Of a DNA stretch of 64,000 bases, positions 44,241 through 55,491 are shown piece by piece; position 1 is the stretch's first letter; each line of letters opens with the position of its first letter. A model generated the notes under the pieces. The model had not been told where the DNA came from, searched no databases, and saw only the letters and a list, made by a program, of their open reading frames with translations. The stretch lies in assembly GCA_946811185.2 (NCBI GenBank), contig OX328107.1:25255587-25319586 (forward strand). The letters are read 5' to 3'. The DNA is from Hippopus hippopus. Taxonomy: Eukaryota; Mollusca; Bivalvia; Cardiida; Cardiidae. Both the position numbers and the translations under genes were made by a program.

Positions 44241-44552
44241 CTAAATGGATTTCTTCAAAGGTTTCTAGATATTTGTTACCAAGAACTTTATAAACAATAA
44301 AGATTATCATGTAGTGTTTGTCACAACTGAACGTGAACACCATTTCTTAACCCTTGATCCGCCTTTTACTACAACTGCTACCATTGTTGCCAGTTTAGGT
44401 CAAAATCAGATTGCATAAAACCTGCAGCGTGATTATTGAGCTACAATAGCCACTTTGATGAGACATTCTAGGCAAAAGTAGCCACGATACTGCACTTACC
44501 GGTATATGGCACATATTTAGACTGAAAAGTATGTTGAGTTTATTTGGCTCTT
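44241..44552. other. No gene seen
   Basis: TTAACCCTTGATCCGCC at 44347 and GGTCAAAATCAGATTGCAT at 44398 suggest a worn B-type element. Confidence 0.45.
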
Positions 44553-44784
44553 CAAGCCTCTACCGAACAGTCCCAAGTTATAACGACCCTGAAGAAACAG
44601 ACGTTTGAAAAATATCTGGGAATAGTAAAAATGCTGACAACCAGCATTTTCTCATTTTCTAGCAATATTTTGTATTCTTCTCAGGACAAAACGCATCTTC
44701 TGCAGCATATTCAGTTTCATTTTGTTGTCTGCAAACGCTTACAATTCGAGCAAGTCAAGTTTTTGTCGGGTGGTAGAGACTTAA
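44553..44784 (+). mobile_element. MITE family A, diverged
   Basis: CTCTACCGAACAGTCCCAAG, hairpin 44608-44670 (GCTGACAACCAGC), GGGTGGTAGAGACTTAA. Confidence 0.85.
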
Positions 44785-45053
44785 GGGTTAAGAAAATAAG
44801 AAATCGACAAAAAATAATAGTGGTTAGATAAAACGTCTATAAATCTATTTCGCAACGTTTCCTTACTTTATTACCTTCTGATTCCAAGACGCCATCTTTT
44901 TGAAGTTTTATGATTATTAGAATCGCATAGAGGTCGTCAGTTTTACACTGTAGGCTCTTATGGTTACGAGTCATACTCAAAGGTACAGAAGAAAAATATT
45001 GTAAGCCGGTGTTTCATAAACTTTTGGAGAAAAACATAACTTCAGTTTCTGTT

Positions 45054-45170
45054 GCGGATAGTGTAGATCTCAAAATCAGACTGTGGAGGGTGTGCAGACT
45101 GGTTAAGCTTATATCAAGATAAGACTGCAAAGTATGTGCAGATTGATTTTGGATCAAAATCGTCCGACAT
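45054..45170. repeat. B' stem-loops, two in tandem
   Basis: GCGGATAGTGTAGATCTC with AAAATCAGACTG, then ATCAAGATAAGACTGCA and GCAGATTGATTTTGGATC. Confidence 0.72.
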
Positions 45171-45242
45171 TTTGTGAGATGATCTCTGAAGCAGAGATAG
45201 CATGAACGAGATGCATCATTATGATTGTTTTGTAGGGTGGAT

Positions 45243-45360
45243 TTAACCCTTTTCAGCGCCACAAGTACAATCGGGGGCTTTTGCGGACCGCATATATTTA
45301 CTTCAGACTGCACAAAACGTACAGTTTGATTTTGGATCTATACTGTCCGCTTCAAGCCTA
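45243..45360. repeat. B' TTAA element fragment
   Basis: TTAACCCTTTTCAGCGCCAC left end (same flank type as 4457), then CTTCAGACTGCACAAAACGT and CAGTTTGATTTTGGATC, CTGTCCGC. Confidence 0.78.
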
Positions 45361-45765
45361 ACAGATTTTTTGAGCATCTACGACAAATGCTTTATCTCAG
45401 AAATAACGTTAGAACGAGGAGATTTTGCATTCATTTTGATCTCTGTGTTGTGTCCTCAGGGTCGTATTGTAGTAACTTAAGAAAGCGTTTGGAAACATGC
45501 TTTTATTCTAAATACGGTCGACCAAGTTTTTTTGGTTTTCTTAAAGTCTTCTCAAGGGTCTTGCCGCAGTGGATTAAACCATCCTATCTTGAAGTGTTCA
45601 AGAGTAATAATTGTTAATTCCTTAATCCTGATAATCCATCTTATTCAAAGATTAAGATTTTATTAGCTAAATTTACCGAAACACAGTTTGAATGCCGATT
45701 TTAACGTAAATTCGAGTAATTAAAATTAATAGCAAGTACTAGTATATACTGTGTATTGTTGAAAT
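45361..45765. other. No gene seen
   Basis: A 76-aa plus-strand ORF without motif. Confidence 0.45.
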
Positions 45766-45989
45766 CTGGGGTCCTGTGTGGCTCAGCGGCAAAGTAGGGA
45801 TTCGTGACCTGGAGGCTCCGGGTTCGAGCCTCACTGGCCGCACTGGGCCTTTCACAGGAGCGCCCTTGTGCGAGACACCTCAGAACCCAGCCTAGTAGTG
45901 CAACCCAGGAAAACATGTATAAGGGAACTGTCGCCGTGATATGACTGAAATAATGTTGAAATGTTGAAAGCGGCGTAAAAAAAAACTTT
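45766..45989 (+). mobile_element. tRNA-derived SINE, near full length
   Basis: A box TGGCTCAGCGG at 45779, B box GGTTCGAGCC at 45821-45830, linker, then TCGCCGTGATATGACTGAAA and a GCGGCGTAAAA tail. The tail has a 9-bp internal repeat (AATGTTGAAATGTTGAAAG). It is the only locus here with both head and tail intact. Confidence 0.92.
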
Positions 45990-46480
45990 CAAAAAAACAA
46001 ATCAATTGATGAAAGAGTCTAACTTCGGCTTCTTTTCTTTTGTCAGTGTCTTCAGCAGAATGAAATCCACCATGTATTTTGTCATTGTCAGCGTTTCTGC
46101 TGCAACTTTAATAGAGAGGCCCAGATTGTGTGAACTTCAAGATAGATACATATATGGTCAGAATGAATGAGGAGCACACATAGTAGATCAGATCTGTTAC
46201 CAAACATAACGCTCTGTGCAGTCTGCTTTGAATCTATGCTGTCCAAAAAAAGCACAATATTGCTATTAGAATAAATGCGTAATAACTAATGATATTTTCT
46301 GCGACAGGCTAACTGGTTCCAAAATTTTCCCCCTCTACATAGGTCAATACTTTTTATGAGATTCATGAAACCTCCTTTTCACAGAGCATGGTTCATTTGT
46401 TTTAGGTTTTCAACAAGTATCTGTCTAGCCTTGATGCTACATGTATCACCATTTTCTTGTATCAGCTGCTTCTTATCTTA
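45990..46480. other. No gene seen
   Basis: Worn B' arms at 46186-46250; a family C right end (GAAACCTCCTTTTCACAGAG, ATGGTTC) at 46368-46395. Confidence 0.5.
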
Positions 46481-46708
46481 TTACCTCTTTACCACAGTCC
46501 CGACTTTTAACGACCCTGAAGAAAAAAGCCTTTAGAAAACATTGTGGGAAAAGGAGAAAATGCTGGTTACCAGCATTTTCTCCTTTTCGCACAATGTTTT
46601 CTACCCTTATAAGATAATTTTCTCCATTTGAGCCATATTAAAATTTTCGTCTGCAACTGCTTTCATTTTGAATTAGTATAATATTTTGTCGTTTGGTAAA
46701 GAGTTTAA
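46481..46708 (+). mobile_element. MITE family A, complete, 228 bp
   Basis: TTACCTCTTTACCACAGTCC to GTCGTTTGGTAAAGAGTTTAA, hairpin 46537-46601. Confidence 0.94.
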
Positions 46709-48014
46709 TCCCGAAACAAACTTGCAACAGATGCCTATGAAAAAAGTTATCGTACAATAAGGATAATAAAGATTAATAAATTCGACTGAAAACAAAATTG
46801 TCAGTGAAAATATCGGGGCACAAAGGAGACATCGTTGGTCATGAACAAAAGTTTCAATTTGCCGCATTGTTTTAAGATTAAAAAACAGTTCCCTACAATT
46901 AAAAAAAAAAGCCCGCAAGGCACAAAAATTGGCAACAGTATGTAACTTCAGCTCTTTCACAAAATTCCTGAAATTGAAGACTGTTCAAATTCGACGCATC
47001 AATATGGGCTTAAACTATGCATAAGTACTAAATTTTGTACGGAAAAAATACCCCACAGTTGCGGGTTTATGAGAACAAAAAGTTCTGAAAGAAAAATCAC
47101 TTACCTAATTCTTAGTTAAGCAAAACAATTTCATATCCATTTAATCCCAAAGGAATATAATTATAACCACTGAATCCGAACATTGTAAGTACAGAAACTG
47201 TGCACCGTATTTTCCAGCTCAGTTAATTATAATATCTGTGTATTACGGGTTACCAATCCTACCTTTAGCTTTTAACTCTGTACTGACTGTATACTCTCTT
47301 TTGTTCAAGTCATGAAGAACTGGTCATTGAAAGATAGTAGCTGTAAACCCCAAATATTGCATCCTATTGAAAATATAGTACAACGCATATCGGACAGTAT
47401 AGACCCAAGTTTAGACTACAACTTTTGTATTGCCTGATGTTGAAGTACACTGTTGCCAAAACCAGCTAAAGGTGCAGTTAACATCCACAGGGCTGAGCCG
47501 TAAATTGATAATAAATAAGCCAAACGAACATATCCAGCCAATAGTAAACACCAAGTTATTGCGATTTCAACAACAACAACAACACTATATCGCACAGTGT
47601 AGATAAAAGATCAGACTGCAGGTTGAATTTTATATTATCAAAAAATATAGTGACTGAAACGGCCCTAAGAAGGAAGGAGTCAAAATGGCGTGAAGGTCTA
47701 ATAGTTAAGCTCTTTAGAAATTAATCACAAAGCAATCTCAAGATCTGGAGCACAATAATAAACAACCGCGGCCCGATCTCTACCTACTGATCGTTATCCG
47801 AGTCTATTTGTGAGCATTAAAACCCCTTTGTCTTAAACCGACCGAAGTGAACTACAAAATATGTTAAGGAAAAAAATAGCAACATTCCGAATGGATTTTT
47901 TTTAGAAGTGTTCAACCGATGCGAATTCGATACAGATAAAATTCCATCATTGTGAATTGTTCGTAGTTCAACTGATTTTGTTAATGATCAAATTGAGACC
48001 CAAGTGCCCTTTCC
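46709..48014. other. No gene seen
   Basis: Worn B-type arms at 47392-47450 and 47590-47620, and a short (CAA)n at 47563-47582. ORFs under 100 aa only. Confidence 0.5.
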
Positions 48015-48216
48015 TTAACTCTTTACCAAACGACAAAATTTTAGATCTGTTTAAATTATAAGCAACTGCAGACGACAAATCAAATGGGATGCAAATGATG
48101 CAATTTTCGGTTGAAAAGGTAGAAAACATTGGCATTTTATCCTTCCCACAATTTTTTTTCAAAGGCCATCGTTAGAAAGGTCGTAAAAACATGGGATTGT
48201 GTAATTAAAAGGTTAA
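48015..48216 (-). mobile_element. MITE family A, hairpin shortened
   Basis: TTAACTCTTTACCAAACGAC, GCAACTGCAGACGACAAATC, GGCATTTTATCCTTCCCAC, GTGTAATTAAAAGGTTAA. Confidence 0.92.
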
Positions 48217-48889
48217 ATTCATCTTTCTGAAAGAGCCTTGCTAAACAACTTATGAAGATTTTAGTTCACTGGTTGTTTTCAAAATGACAAAAAAAAAGAG
48301 GTTTGCGTGTATTTTATTTAAGCCCGAGTTATTGGCATGAAAGCCAGTCGCATTGTCTTTAGTATCAACTGTAAAAACATGCAACTGTTCAGCGCGAAAT
48401 TATGTAAACTCTGGCTCTCATTTGTTCTCATGTGTCTGGCTTAAGGATACTCCCGCGAAAGACTACGTGCTTTTGATGGGGATCAAACTCAGGGACTCAA
48501 AGTTTCGAGCCCTACACCTTAAGCATCAATCCACGCAGGACTACCCAAATAAGTCAAATATGATGCATGTTAAAAAAACTAACTGAATGGTTCAAACTGT
48601 ATACCAATCCCCTTATTCTCAAATTGTTTGTTTCTTTCACATTTTCTTTAAAAAAGGTCGACAATAAGATTCCTCTCTTAAACCTGCTTCTATTAAATAA
48701 AAAAAAAAGAACATTCAGTAAATGATTAGAGTGAATATGAAGTGCAGTGCTATTATACCATGTTTGCCTTGAGAAAAATTGAGTGGGCGATGTGAAATTC
48801 TAATTTTTTTCCCCCTTCAAATGAGCATTTTTTTTTGGTGGTAGAATTTTCATGTTTAGCGATAGATCAAAAGACTGACACAGTTTTTG
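48217..48889. other. No gene seen
   Basis: A 77-aa plus-strand ORF without motif; poly-A and poly-T runs. Confidence 0.45.
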
Positions 48890-49113
48890 TTCCTTTACCA
48901 GAGGGCAAAATGAGTCTAGTCCATATTGAAAGCATTTGCACACGAAAAATTAAATGTTGCTAAAATCGTGGGATTTATCTTTGAAGGGGTAGAAAACATC
49001 GTGAGAAAAGGAGAAAATGCTGGTTAACAGCATTTTCTCCTTTTCTCACAATGTTTTTATAAGCCTGTTTCCACAAGGTCATTAAAACATGGGATTGTTT
49101 GGAAAAGGGTTAA
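48890..49113 (-). mobile_element. MITE family A
   Basis: TTCCTTTACCAGAGGGCAAA, GCATTTGCACACGAAAAATT, hairpin 48993-49055 (GCTGGTTAACAGC), GTTTGGAAAAGGGTTAA. Confidence 0.92.
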
Positions 49114-49169
49114 ACATAATTTCACAGCAAATTATAATACTGTACTGCCATATTTTTGCGTCAGGTAGC

Positions 49170-49235
49170 AGGCAGTGTAGATCAAGAATCAGACTGCAAT
49201 TGCTGACCAGTCTCATCTTAATCCACCGTTCCGTT
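49170..49235. repeat. B' stem-loop, diverged
   Basis: GGCAGTGTAGATCAAGAATC with AGACTGCA, versus AGTCTCATCTTAATCCACC. Confidence 0.7.
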
Positions 49236-49436
49236 AGCAAAAGGCAATTGACTCGCCATTCGCAGTGAAAGAGTGGAAAACAGATTTCTAAGTAATGAAA
49301 ACTGCAAAAAATCACCAACGATTGAATGATATGTTTAATGTTTTTTATGGTAGCGAAAACATCGCATGAAAAAGGGTAGTTGCTTGTTTATTAGCATATG
49401 CTCAATTTTACATATTTTTTCCCGAGTTGCAAAATG

Positions 49437-49905
49437 TGGGGCCGATCCCGGTGGCTCAATTATAATGTACAGTGCTGGAAACCAGGGGGGGGGGGGTCGC
49501 TGGTTCCAATTCCTGCTCGATCACATTTTTCCGAGGACTGATGACAAGCACTTTGTCATTCCTCTCTCACCACTGATCATTGTTTCGACTATTGCCAAGT
49601 GAGAAAGCAGCCACTGGCTTAGGAAGAATATTGTGCAAAGTGCTGGTATGATAAACTCCAGGGCAGCGTGGACGGGTGCGATAAGCCTGGGTCCAGGCGG
49701 TTATAATTTTTTAATCACACCTTATCGCAGTCTTCTTTCACGACTTGAACAGATCTGTAGCAAAACTGCTTACAAGTTCCGTTGTCTCTTTTGACATATT
49801 GATTCAGATTCTATAAAAGTAATAAATAATCAGATTGAAACCCAGGCTAGAGTGCACTGGCCGCCGGGATGTAACTGAAATAATGTTCAAAAACGACGTT
49901 AAAAA
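49437..49905 (+). mobile_element. Composite SINE: head plus tail, long middle
   Basis: Head at 49437-49530 with CCGGTGGCTCAATTATAA and CGCTGGTTCCAATTCC, carrying a run of 12 or more G; middle with ACCACTGATCATTGTTTCGA; tail GGATGTAACTGAAATAATGT and ACGACGTTAAAAACC ending at 49905. Longer than the other SINEs, so it may be two copies or interrupted. Confidence 0.75.
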
Positions 49906-49915
49906 CCATAATAAT

Positions 49916-50176
49916 GGCCTGCGACACGCGAAAAGGGGCATTCGGACATTTGAGTAAAGTGTCGTTTCGAATCAGCCTGCGCTGTCCGCGCAGGCTGATC
50001 CGAAACGACACTTTCCGTTTGTATGTAATTTTCTGTTTTGAGCAAGTCTACCGAAGCACAAAATCTAACGTAGGCGTAAAGTGCTGCCTCGGATTAGCCT
50101 GCGCGGACTGCGCAGGCTGATCCGAGACGACACTTTACGCAAATGTCCGAATTCCCTTTTTCGCGTGTTGCGGGCC
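49916..50176. mobile_element. MITE family D, complete, 261 bp, two hairpins
   Basis: Inverted ends GGCCTGCGACACGCGAAAAG and CTTTTTCGCGTGTTGCGGGCC, extending inward to CATTCGGACATTTG / CAAATGTCCGAAT. Hairpins: 49960-50015 (AAGTGTCGTTTCG...) and 50076-50144 (CTCGGATTAGCCTGCGCGGA...). Confidence 0.93.
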
Positions 50177-50404
50177 AATTATAAACAAACAAACAACACA
50201 TGAAATTGTTTGATAAAAAGTTAAGCTGAGCAATATTGTGCCCATTTATTTCTGAATGATATCGGGTCATTTATAACATAAAACACCCAAACATTAGATG
50301 GAAACTTGATCAAAACTGACAGTTAAATAAGCGAATTAAATTGATAGGCGCTAATATATGACAGCGCTCGTAAATCACATGATACTTCAAGTTTGATGAA
50401 AAGA

Positions 50405-50550
50405 TCTTTTACCCTTCAAAACGTTCACGCGTTTTCACAACTTCGGGGAAGAAGTCTTTCAAAAATATTGTAGGAAAAGAAGAAAGTACTGGTAGCCCGC
50501 ATTTTCTTCTTTTCTAGAAATTTTAATTTGACATCTGCAAATGCGTTTGC
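50405..50550 (+). mobile_element. MITE family A, right end lost
   Basis: CTTTTACCCTTCAAAACGTT, hairpin 50461-50520 (CTGGTAGCCCGCATTTTC), TTGACATCTGCAAATGCG. Confidence 0.8.
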
Positions 50551-50609
50551 CTGGCCAGTACCTCTGTCAGTGATATACAGGTCTTAAAAACCCAGATCGT
50601 CTTTTTTCC

Positions 50610-50797
50610 CAATAGGATTGATGATAGTCATTCCTCACTCACCGCTGATCATTGTTTCAATGACGATTATGCGGGAAAGCAACCAGTCGTTTGGGTAGAA
50701 TATGTGAAGGAATGGTAAAAGAAACTCCGGGAAAGCATAGATAGGTACTATGGCCACCGTGATATAGCTGAAATAATGTTTATAACGGTGTTAAAAA
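50610..50797 (+). mobile_element. SINE, tail half
   Basis: ACTCACCGCTGATCATTGTT, ATAGATAGGTACTATGGCC, ACCGTGATATAGCTGAAATA, AACGGTGTTAAAAATTA. The head is missing. Confidence 0.82.
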
Positions 50798-51407
50798 TTA
50801 ACAAACAAATGCTTACAATGACCGATTAATTTCGTGACCTTAGAAAATACACAAAAGTTACGCTGTGGGTTTTATTTCCTACATATTGCAAGATGTAAGA
50901 CCTAATACCACACATTATCGTGTAGTTGCTTTGAAAAAAAAAAAAGTTGTCCATAGCGTTTTGACCCGATTATGTAGTGCATGATACGCTGATGGAAAAG
51001 TGTAATTTAATCGTACGCATAATAACAGGTAAACATCATATCTTATAGAAATAAACACTGAGAGAGTTCTCTCTCCATTTACATTTTTTCTTGACACACT
51101 TCCAAAAATCAAAGGGATTATCGCCCAACCTAAATCCCGGGTTAATCCTTAATGCGCTGAACCCGCATAAGTTGCTTTTGCCTAGAGTGTCGAGTAAGGT
51201 CAGAATTTGCGCATAATGTGCAATCTCATCAAGGATGTAAGTTACTTTGTTACATATTCTAACCAAAGCAACCATGAAATAGGTATAAAAATGTTTTTCG
51301 AAATTCGAACGGTCAGTTTCATCAAATTAACGCCCTGAGTGCTAATGGCTTTTTCTACAGAATAAATTTACGTCAACCATTTTGTTCACTCAGGGTCCTG
51401 TCATAGG
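50798..51407. other. No gene seen
   Basis: Unique sequence; two overlapping minus-strand ORFs (65 and 79 aa) without motif. Confidence 0.45.
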
Positions 51408-51642
51408 TTTACCTTTTGCGAAACGATTCCGAGCTTAAATATCGAACCTGACGGAGAAGGCTTTTGAAAACATTGTGGGAATAGGAGAAAATGCTGGTAA
51501 CCAACATTTTCTCCTTTTTCTACAATGTTTTTTCTACCTTTTCACAGAGACAAATCCCATAGTTTGAGCCACTGTTTTTTTTCGCCTGTAATTGCTTTTA
51601 ATGCAGACGAGGCTAAAGTTTTATCGCCTGGTAAAGGATTAA
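51408..51642 (+). mobile_element. MITE family A
   Basis: TTTACCTTTTGCGAAACGAT, hairpin 51468-51530, right end TCGCCTGGTAAAGGATTAA. Confidence 0.92.
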
Positions 51643-51821
51643 TCAGTGTCGCACAAAACATCTGCATTAGAAGAAGCGGAGAAATAGCAAACTTTATGAA
51701 TACATGTATTTCGGTCAGAAGTTTAAAAAGAGTCTTATCAAATATCGGACAGCGTTGATCCAGGATTAAACAGAATGCTTAGTATATTCTTAACCTTGTC
51801 TGACATGTCTGTAGATACATA

Positions 51822-52795
51822 TTAAGTTGCCCTAAGTGCGACTCAAGGACCTTTTGCAGACAATGTAGATTAAAGGAACTGTGAAGCCAAAATAGGTAAT
51901 TTTCACCGTTTATAACTCGAAAATATATTGGATAACCCATCACAACACACATATATAAGATCGGAAAAAACTCGAACGTGTCAGTTACTGCATTGGTTGC
52001 CATAATATACGTGAGCAAAAATGCATGGAGAAGCCCGTCGATTTCACGGACGCCATTGATCGAGACAACCTTCGTTATCGTTCGTGTATATTCGAACTAG
52101 GTCTTCGAGAACGTCACGTGATAACATAGCATCTCATTAGTGCTATGACGTCGTACACAGGACTATTGTTTACAATTCCAACATTATGTCATCGGAGAGT
52201 AAGATTGCTCATTCTGAACCTGTTTTCTTATTTAGATGTAGTAAACTCTTCCTGTATTGATGATAAATGAATAAGCGATGATCAGCCTGTGTCGTTGTTT
52301 CTGTTTACGATGTCGATAAACTTCGTTTTTCAAGGCTAGAATGGGGACGAAACGATCAAGTGAATGGAGGGTTTGTTTCGACGCTTTGAATGATCACGTG
52401 GTGTTTACGTCACTAACACGTCACTGCGGACATTTACGACGAAAGTCGGCTAATCGTCGGCGATCATCGATGTAAACAAACAGATAATGCGGCATGGTAG
52501 GATCTGTTCTAGTTTCAAAATTCTTTTTTCTGCCACTGACTGGAACTTTTGCGAACTCCACCTTTACATATCGTGAAAGTCATAATAATCGCCATATTTT
52601 TACATGGTAAAAATGAAATTTACTTTTATTTTATAAACAAGTTGTTTATTCAGTTGGACGCTACTGAGACTAAGATCAGACTGCACAGAACATGATATCT
52701 TAACCCCCAAAAATACTTTTGAAATAGTAGAATTTAGGTTTTTACTATCAATTTGAAACTTTCATTTCACTTATTTAGCCTGATGAGGGTTATCA
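51822..52795 (-). mobile_element. MITE family B split by 0.8 kb of foreign sequence
   Basis: Left 51822-51873: TTAAGTTGCCCTAAGTGCGA ... GACAATGTAGATTAA. Right 52671-52795: TAAGATCAGACTGCACAGAA ... TTTAGCCTGATGAGGGTTA. The join would recreate the B hairpin arm. Confidence 0.88.
51874..52670. mobile_element. Insertion of about 797 bp, unidentified, flanked by TAA
   Basis: Starts AGGAACTGTGAAGCCAAAAT and is bracketed by TAA (51871-51873, 52671-52673). Richer in CpG and CACGTG / GACGTC-like motifs than its surroundings. I saw no clear terminal inverted repeats and no long ORF. Could be a non-autonomous element with 3-bp duplications or another insertion. Confidence 0.65.
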
Positions 52796-53436
52796 CTTGA
52801 CCAAAGGAAATGGCCGAATCTAAGTTGCAAAAACTTACAGCCAGACTCTTTTGCCTAACTTGCATTTCTTACATGTAATGTACGTTTGCTATATGATTTA
52901 TATAAGGGCGGCAATAAAATATATTTAAACTTTACAAGAAGACAGGTTTTAGATTCGGTCATATTGCAAACATTTGCTGAAACATATTAGGTGTTGCTGA
53001 CTCGATAGGACGTTGTTCCTAAAAGGGAAGAAAACATTTTGGGCTAAAAGAATTACGGGTTACTAGCATTTTCTCCTTTTCCCTGCTATGTTTCCTAGGG
53101 CCTCTGCCTCAAGGATGGAATCATATGATAAATTGCTAAACTAGGATTGTAAGCATAATCATAAGCCAAGCCCGTAATGTAGAGTAATATGCTAAAAATC
53201 AGAAAGGGTGGGGTGATCTGATTATGTCTATTCTTTCAGTACATCTTTTTATGCTATTTTTATTCTAACCCACACGTATTTTTATTTTAACCCACTGCTT
53301 TACAGGTATTTTTTACCCATCAAAAGGTATCCCAAATTTGAGTAAACAAAGGACATACACAGGAAAGAAAAACAAACAAGTTTCTCGCAATCGAGAAGAA
53401 GAGTGGTCTATGTCGGACTACGTAACAGCATAGAAC
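52796..53436. other. No gene; one A remnant
   Basis: A minus-strand family A remnant at 52935-53118 (GACAGGTTTTAGATTCGG, GGGTTACTAGCATTTTCTCC); the rest is unique. Confidence 0.6.
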
Positions 53437-53666
53437 GTAAATTCTTCACTAAACAATACGGTGCGTTTTACAAATATGAGCAATACGGCTTTCGAAAATA
53501 TTTTGGGAAAAGGAGAAAATGTATGTGACCAGCATTTTCACAATTTTCCGGCATTGTTTTCCACCTTTCAAATACATTTCTATACTTTGAGCTAGATTTA
53601 ATTTGTTTTATGCATTTGCTATAAATTTGGACTAATCTACAATGTTGTCGCCTGGTAAAGATTTAA
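53437..53666 (+). mobile_element. MITE family A, complete, sharing a TTAA with B
   Basis: GTAAATTCTTCACTAAACAA to TCGCCTGGTAAAGATTTAA, hairpin 53493-53558 diverged (GTATGTGACCAGC). Confidence 0.9.
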
Positions 53667-53870
53667 CCCTTAACCTGCTAAATAATTTATGATACTTTCA
53701 AGCTGATAGTAAAAAAAACCGAATTTTGCTATTTCAAATTTGTTTTTTTTGGGAAAAATATCTCCTTATAGGAAAGTGTCGATCCAGGATTAGACTGCAC
53801 ATTCTGTGCAGTCTGGTCCTGATATACACTGTCCAAAAAAAGATCATAGAGTCGCGCAGCCTAAGGGTAA
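53663..53870 (+). mobile_element. MITE family B, complete
   Basis: TTAACCCTTAACCTGCTAAA, hairpin 53775-53837, GCGCAGCCTAAGGGTAA. Its left TTAA is the right TTAA of the preceding A copy. Confidence 0.93.
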
Positions 53871-54346
53871 AGTGGTATAGCAGGGGAGTCCGCTGGAGGG
53901 CGTACTTTATTTCATCGGCGATAAGTCGCATGATATAACATACACACGTGTAAATCACATAATCTAACATATCTGAACATGATAGTATCAATGTTTATTG
54001 ATCAAGTCAAGTGGATTGCCTCATACCGTAATATTCGCTTAAACTCTCGTGTTAAACGGAAAGCAAGACATGCCAGGGAAATTTGCTTGCTTTTAAGCTA
54101 CATAAATCACGATTCTGACGAAAAAAAAAAAATAAAAACATGTGAAAGGAAAGCTGATATTTTACGTTAAAAAGTCCTTTTTGCATGAATGTTTAATCTT
54201 AGTTGGGGAAACCCGAAAATATACCACAAAATTTGTTAGCCTTTGCTTGGATTGAAACCTGCGACAGTCAAAGCCATAACCGAGCGACTACATCGATTAG
54301 ACGGTTCTTTCTTTCTCACCCATCATTACATGATAACGGCTAGCTA
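53871..54346. other. No gene seen
   Basis: Short ORFs (63-85 aa) on both strands without motif. Confidence 0.45.
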
Positions 54347-54528
54347 GAGTCCGTATTCATAACCATTCATAAGAAAGTTCTTAAGCTTACTCTCCAGAAT
54401 TGTCTGAATTTAAAAGTAACATAACTTTTGATTGACTGAATCATTTGGTTTAGCCAATTAGTTGTTTTAAAAAATCTTGGAGAATAAGACTGAGAACACT
54501 CTTGAGAATGGTTGCTGAAAACGGATCC
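54347..54528 (+). mobile_element. MITE family E
   Basis: AGTCCGTATTCATAACCATT to GCTGAAAACGGATCC, with TTTAGCCAATTAG inside and GAGAATAAGACTGAGAACAC. Confidence 0.85.
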
Positions 54529-54714
54529 ATACAGGTGCAAACGAGACAAAAAATACTACAGGGAAAATGGTAAAAACTAGGAGCTTGAACATCTTTACAG
54601 AGTTGGATAGTCAACATAAGTTAAGGTTTAATAGATGATCAGCTGTTAAAAACAAGAAACTGCCCTTTACCAGCAATGCCTCATTTGCCATCTGGAATGT
54701 TTTCAAACGATGGT

Positions 54715-54800
54715 TACTTGCATTTTCTCCCTTATCTTACAATCTTTCAAAAGTTTTTCCTCAAAGAATCATCAGAACTCGCGTTTGTTTGGTTAATAGT
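54715..54800 (-). mobile_element. MITE family A, right half only
   Basis: CTTGCATTTTCTCCCTTATC, CAAAAGTTTTTCCTCAAAG, GTTTGTTTGGTTAATAG. Confidence 0.68.
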
Positions 54801-54923
54801 TTTATTGAGATTTCTGCCACACCATTTATGAAAGACATACCTGTCACAGATTATTCTTCGAATGATACGTTGTACATGTAATCATATCGATCTGACATTG
54901 AATAATGTAAATTTCGGAGAACT

Positions 54924-55122
54924 TGATCATCCCTATACCACACAATCCCGAGTTTTAGCGGCCCTGATCAAGTGGGCTTTTGAAAACATTGTGAGGAAAG
55001 GAGAAAATGCTGGTGGCCAGCATTTTCTTCTTTTTCCACAATGTTTTATACAGTTTCAAAGACAGAATGTCAACGTTAGGGTCGTCTGCAGTTTGGACAA
55101 GATTTACATTTTGTCGTTAGAT
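54924..55122 (+). mobile_element. MITE family A
   Basis: ATCATCCCTATACCACACAA, hairpin 54984-55045 (GCTGGTGGCCAGC), a deletion before GGGTCGTCTGCAG, end GTTAGATAAAGAGCTA. Confidence 0.88.
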
Positions 55123-55221
55123 AAAGAGCTATGATCGACAGTAAAGCATTTTTGTTGTTGTTGAAGAGAACCGTATCTCTAAGGATTTGTGAGTTTCATT
55201 TTGTTTTTGTATTAGAGTCAA

Positions 55222-55445
55222 ACGTCATATCACGGCGGTCAGTGCACCTACCGATGTGTTTCCTGGCCTTGTCACACCAGTACTGCCACAACTTTCCTTT
55301 CATGCCACTGACTACTTTTCTCACATGCAACATAGGTGAGTGGCGAAAAATCGGCGGGAAGGAAGTTTGCCTCGTCCGGGTATCGAACCCGCAACCACTA
55401 GGTCACGAATCAGATACGTTAACAACTGAGCTATGTTAGAACCAC
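55222..55445 (-). mobile_element. tRNA-derived SINE with head, shortened tail
   Basis: On the minus strand: TAGCTCAGTTGTTAACG (A box), GCGGGTTCGATACCCG (B box), linker, GACCGCCGTGATATGACG. The tail stops early. The head abuts the palindrome at 55433. Confidence 0.9.
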
Positions 55446-55491
55446 TTTTGTAATAAAACGGATATTTCTATCACAAAAGTGGTTCTAACAT
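55433..55491. repeat. Inverted repeat at the SINE head, 19-bp arms
   Basis: ATGTTAGAACCACTTTTGT (55433-55451) and its exact complement (55473-55491), with 21 nt between. Confidence 0.95.

Noticed and set aside
45766..45860. tRNA gene
   Set aside because: A and B boxes are present but there is no paired acceptor stem, and a SINE tail follows; the same applies at 55345-55445 and 28350-28435.
51874..52670. Promoter or CpG island for a nearby gene
   Set aside because: CACGTG and GACGTC-like motifs are present, but there is no adjacent exon and the segment is an insertion in a MITE; kept only as an unidentified insert.
55131..55439. 102-aa plus-strand ORF
   Set aside because: It is antisense to the SINE at 55222-55445.
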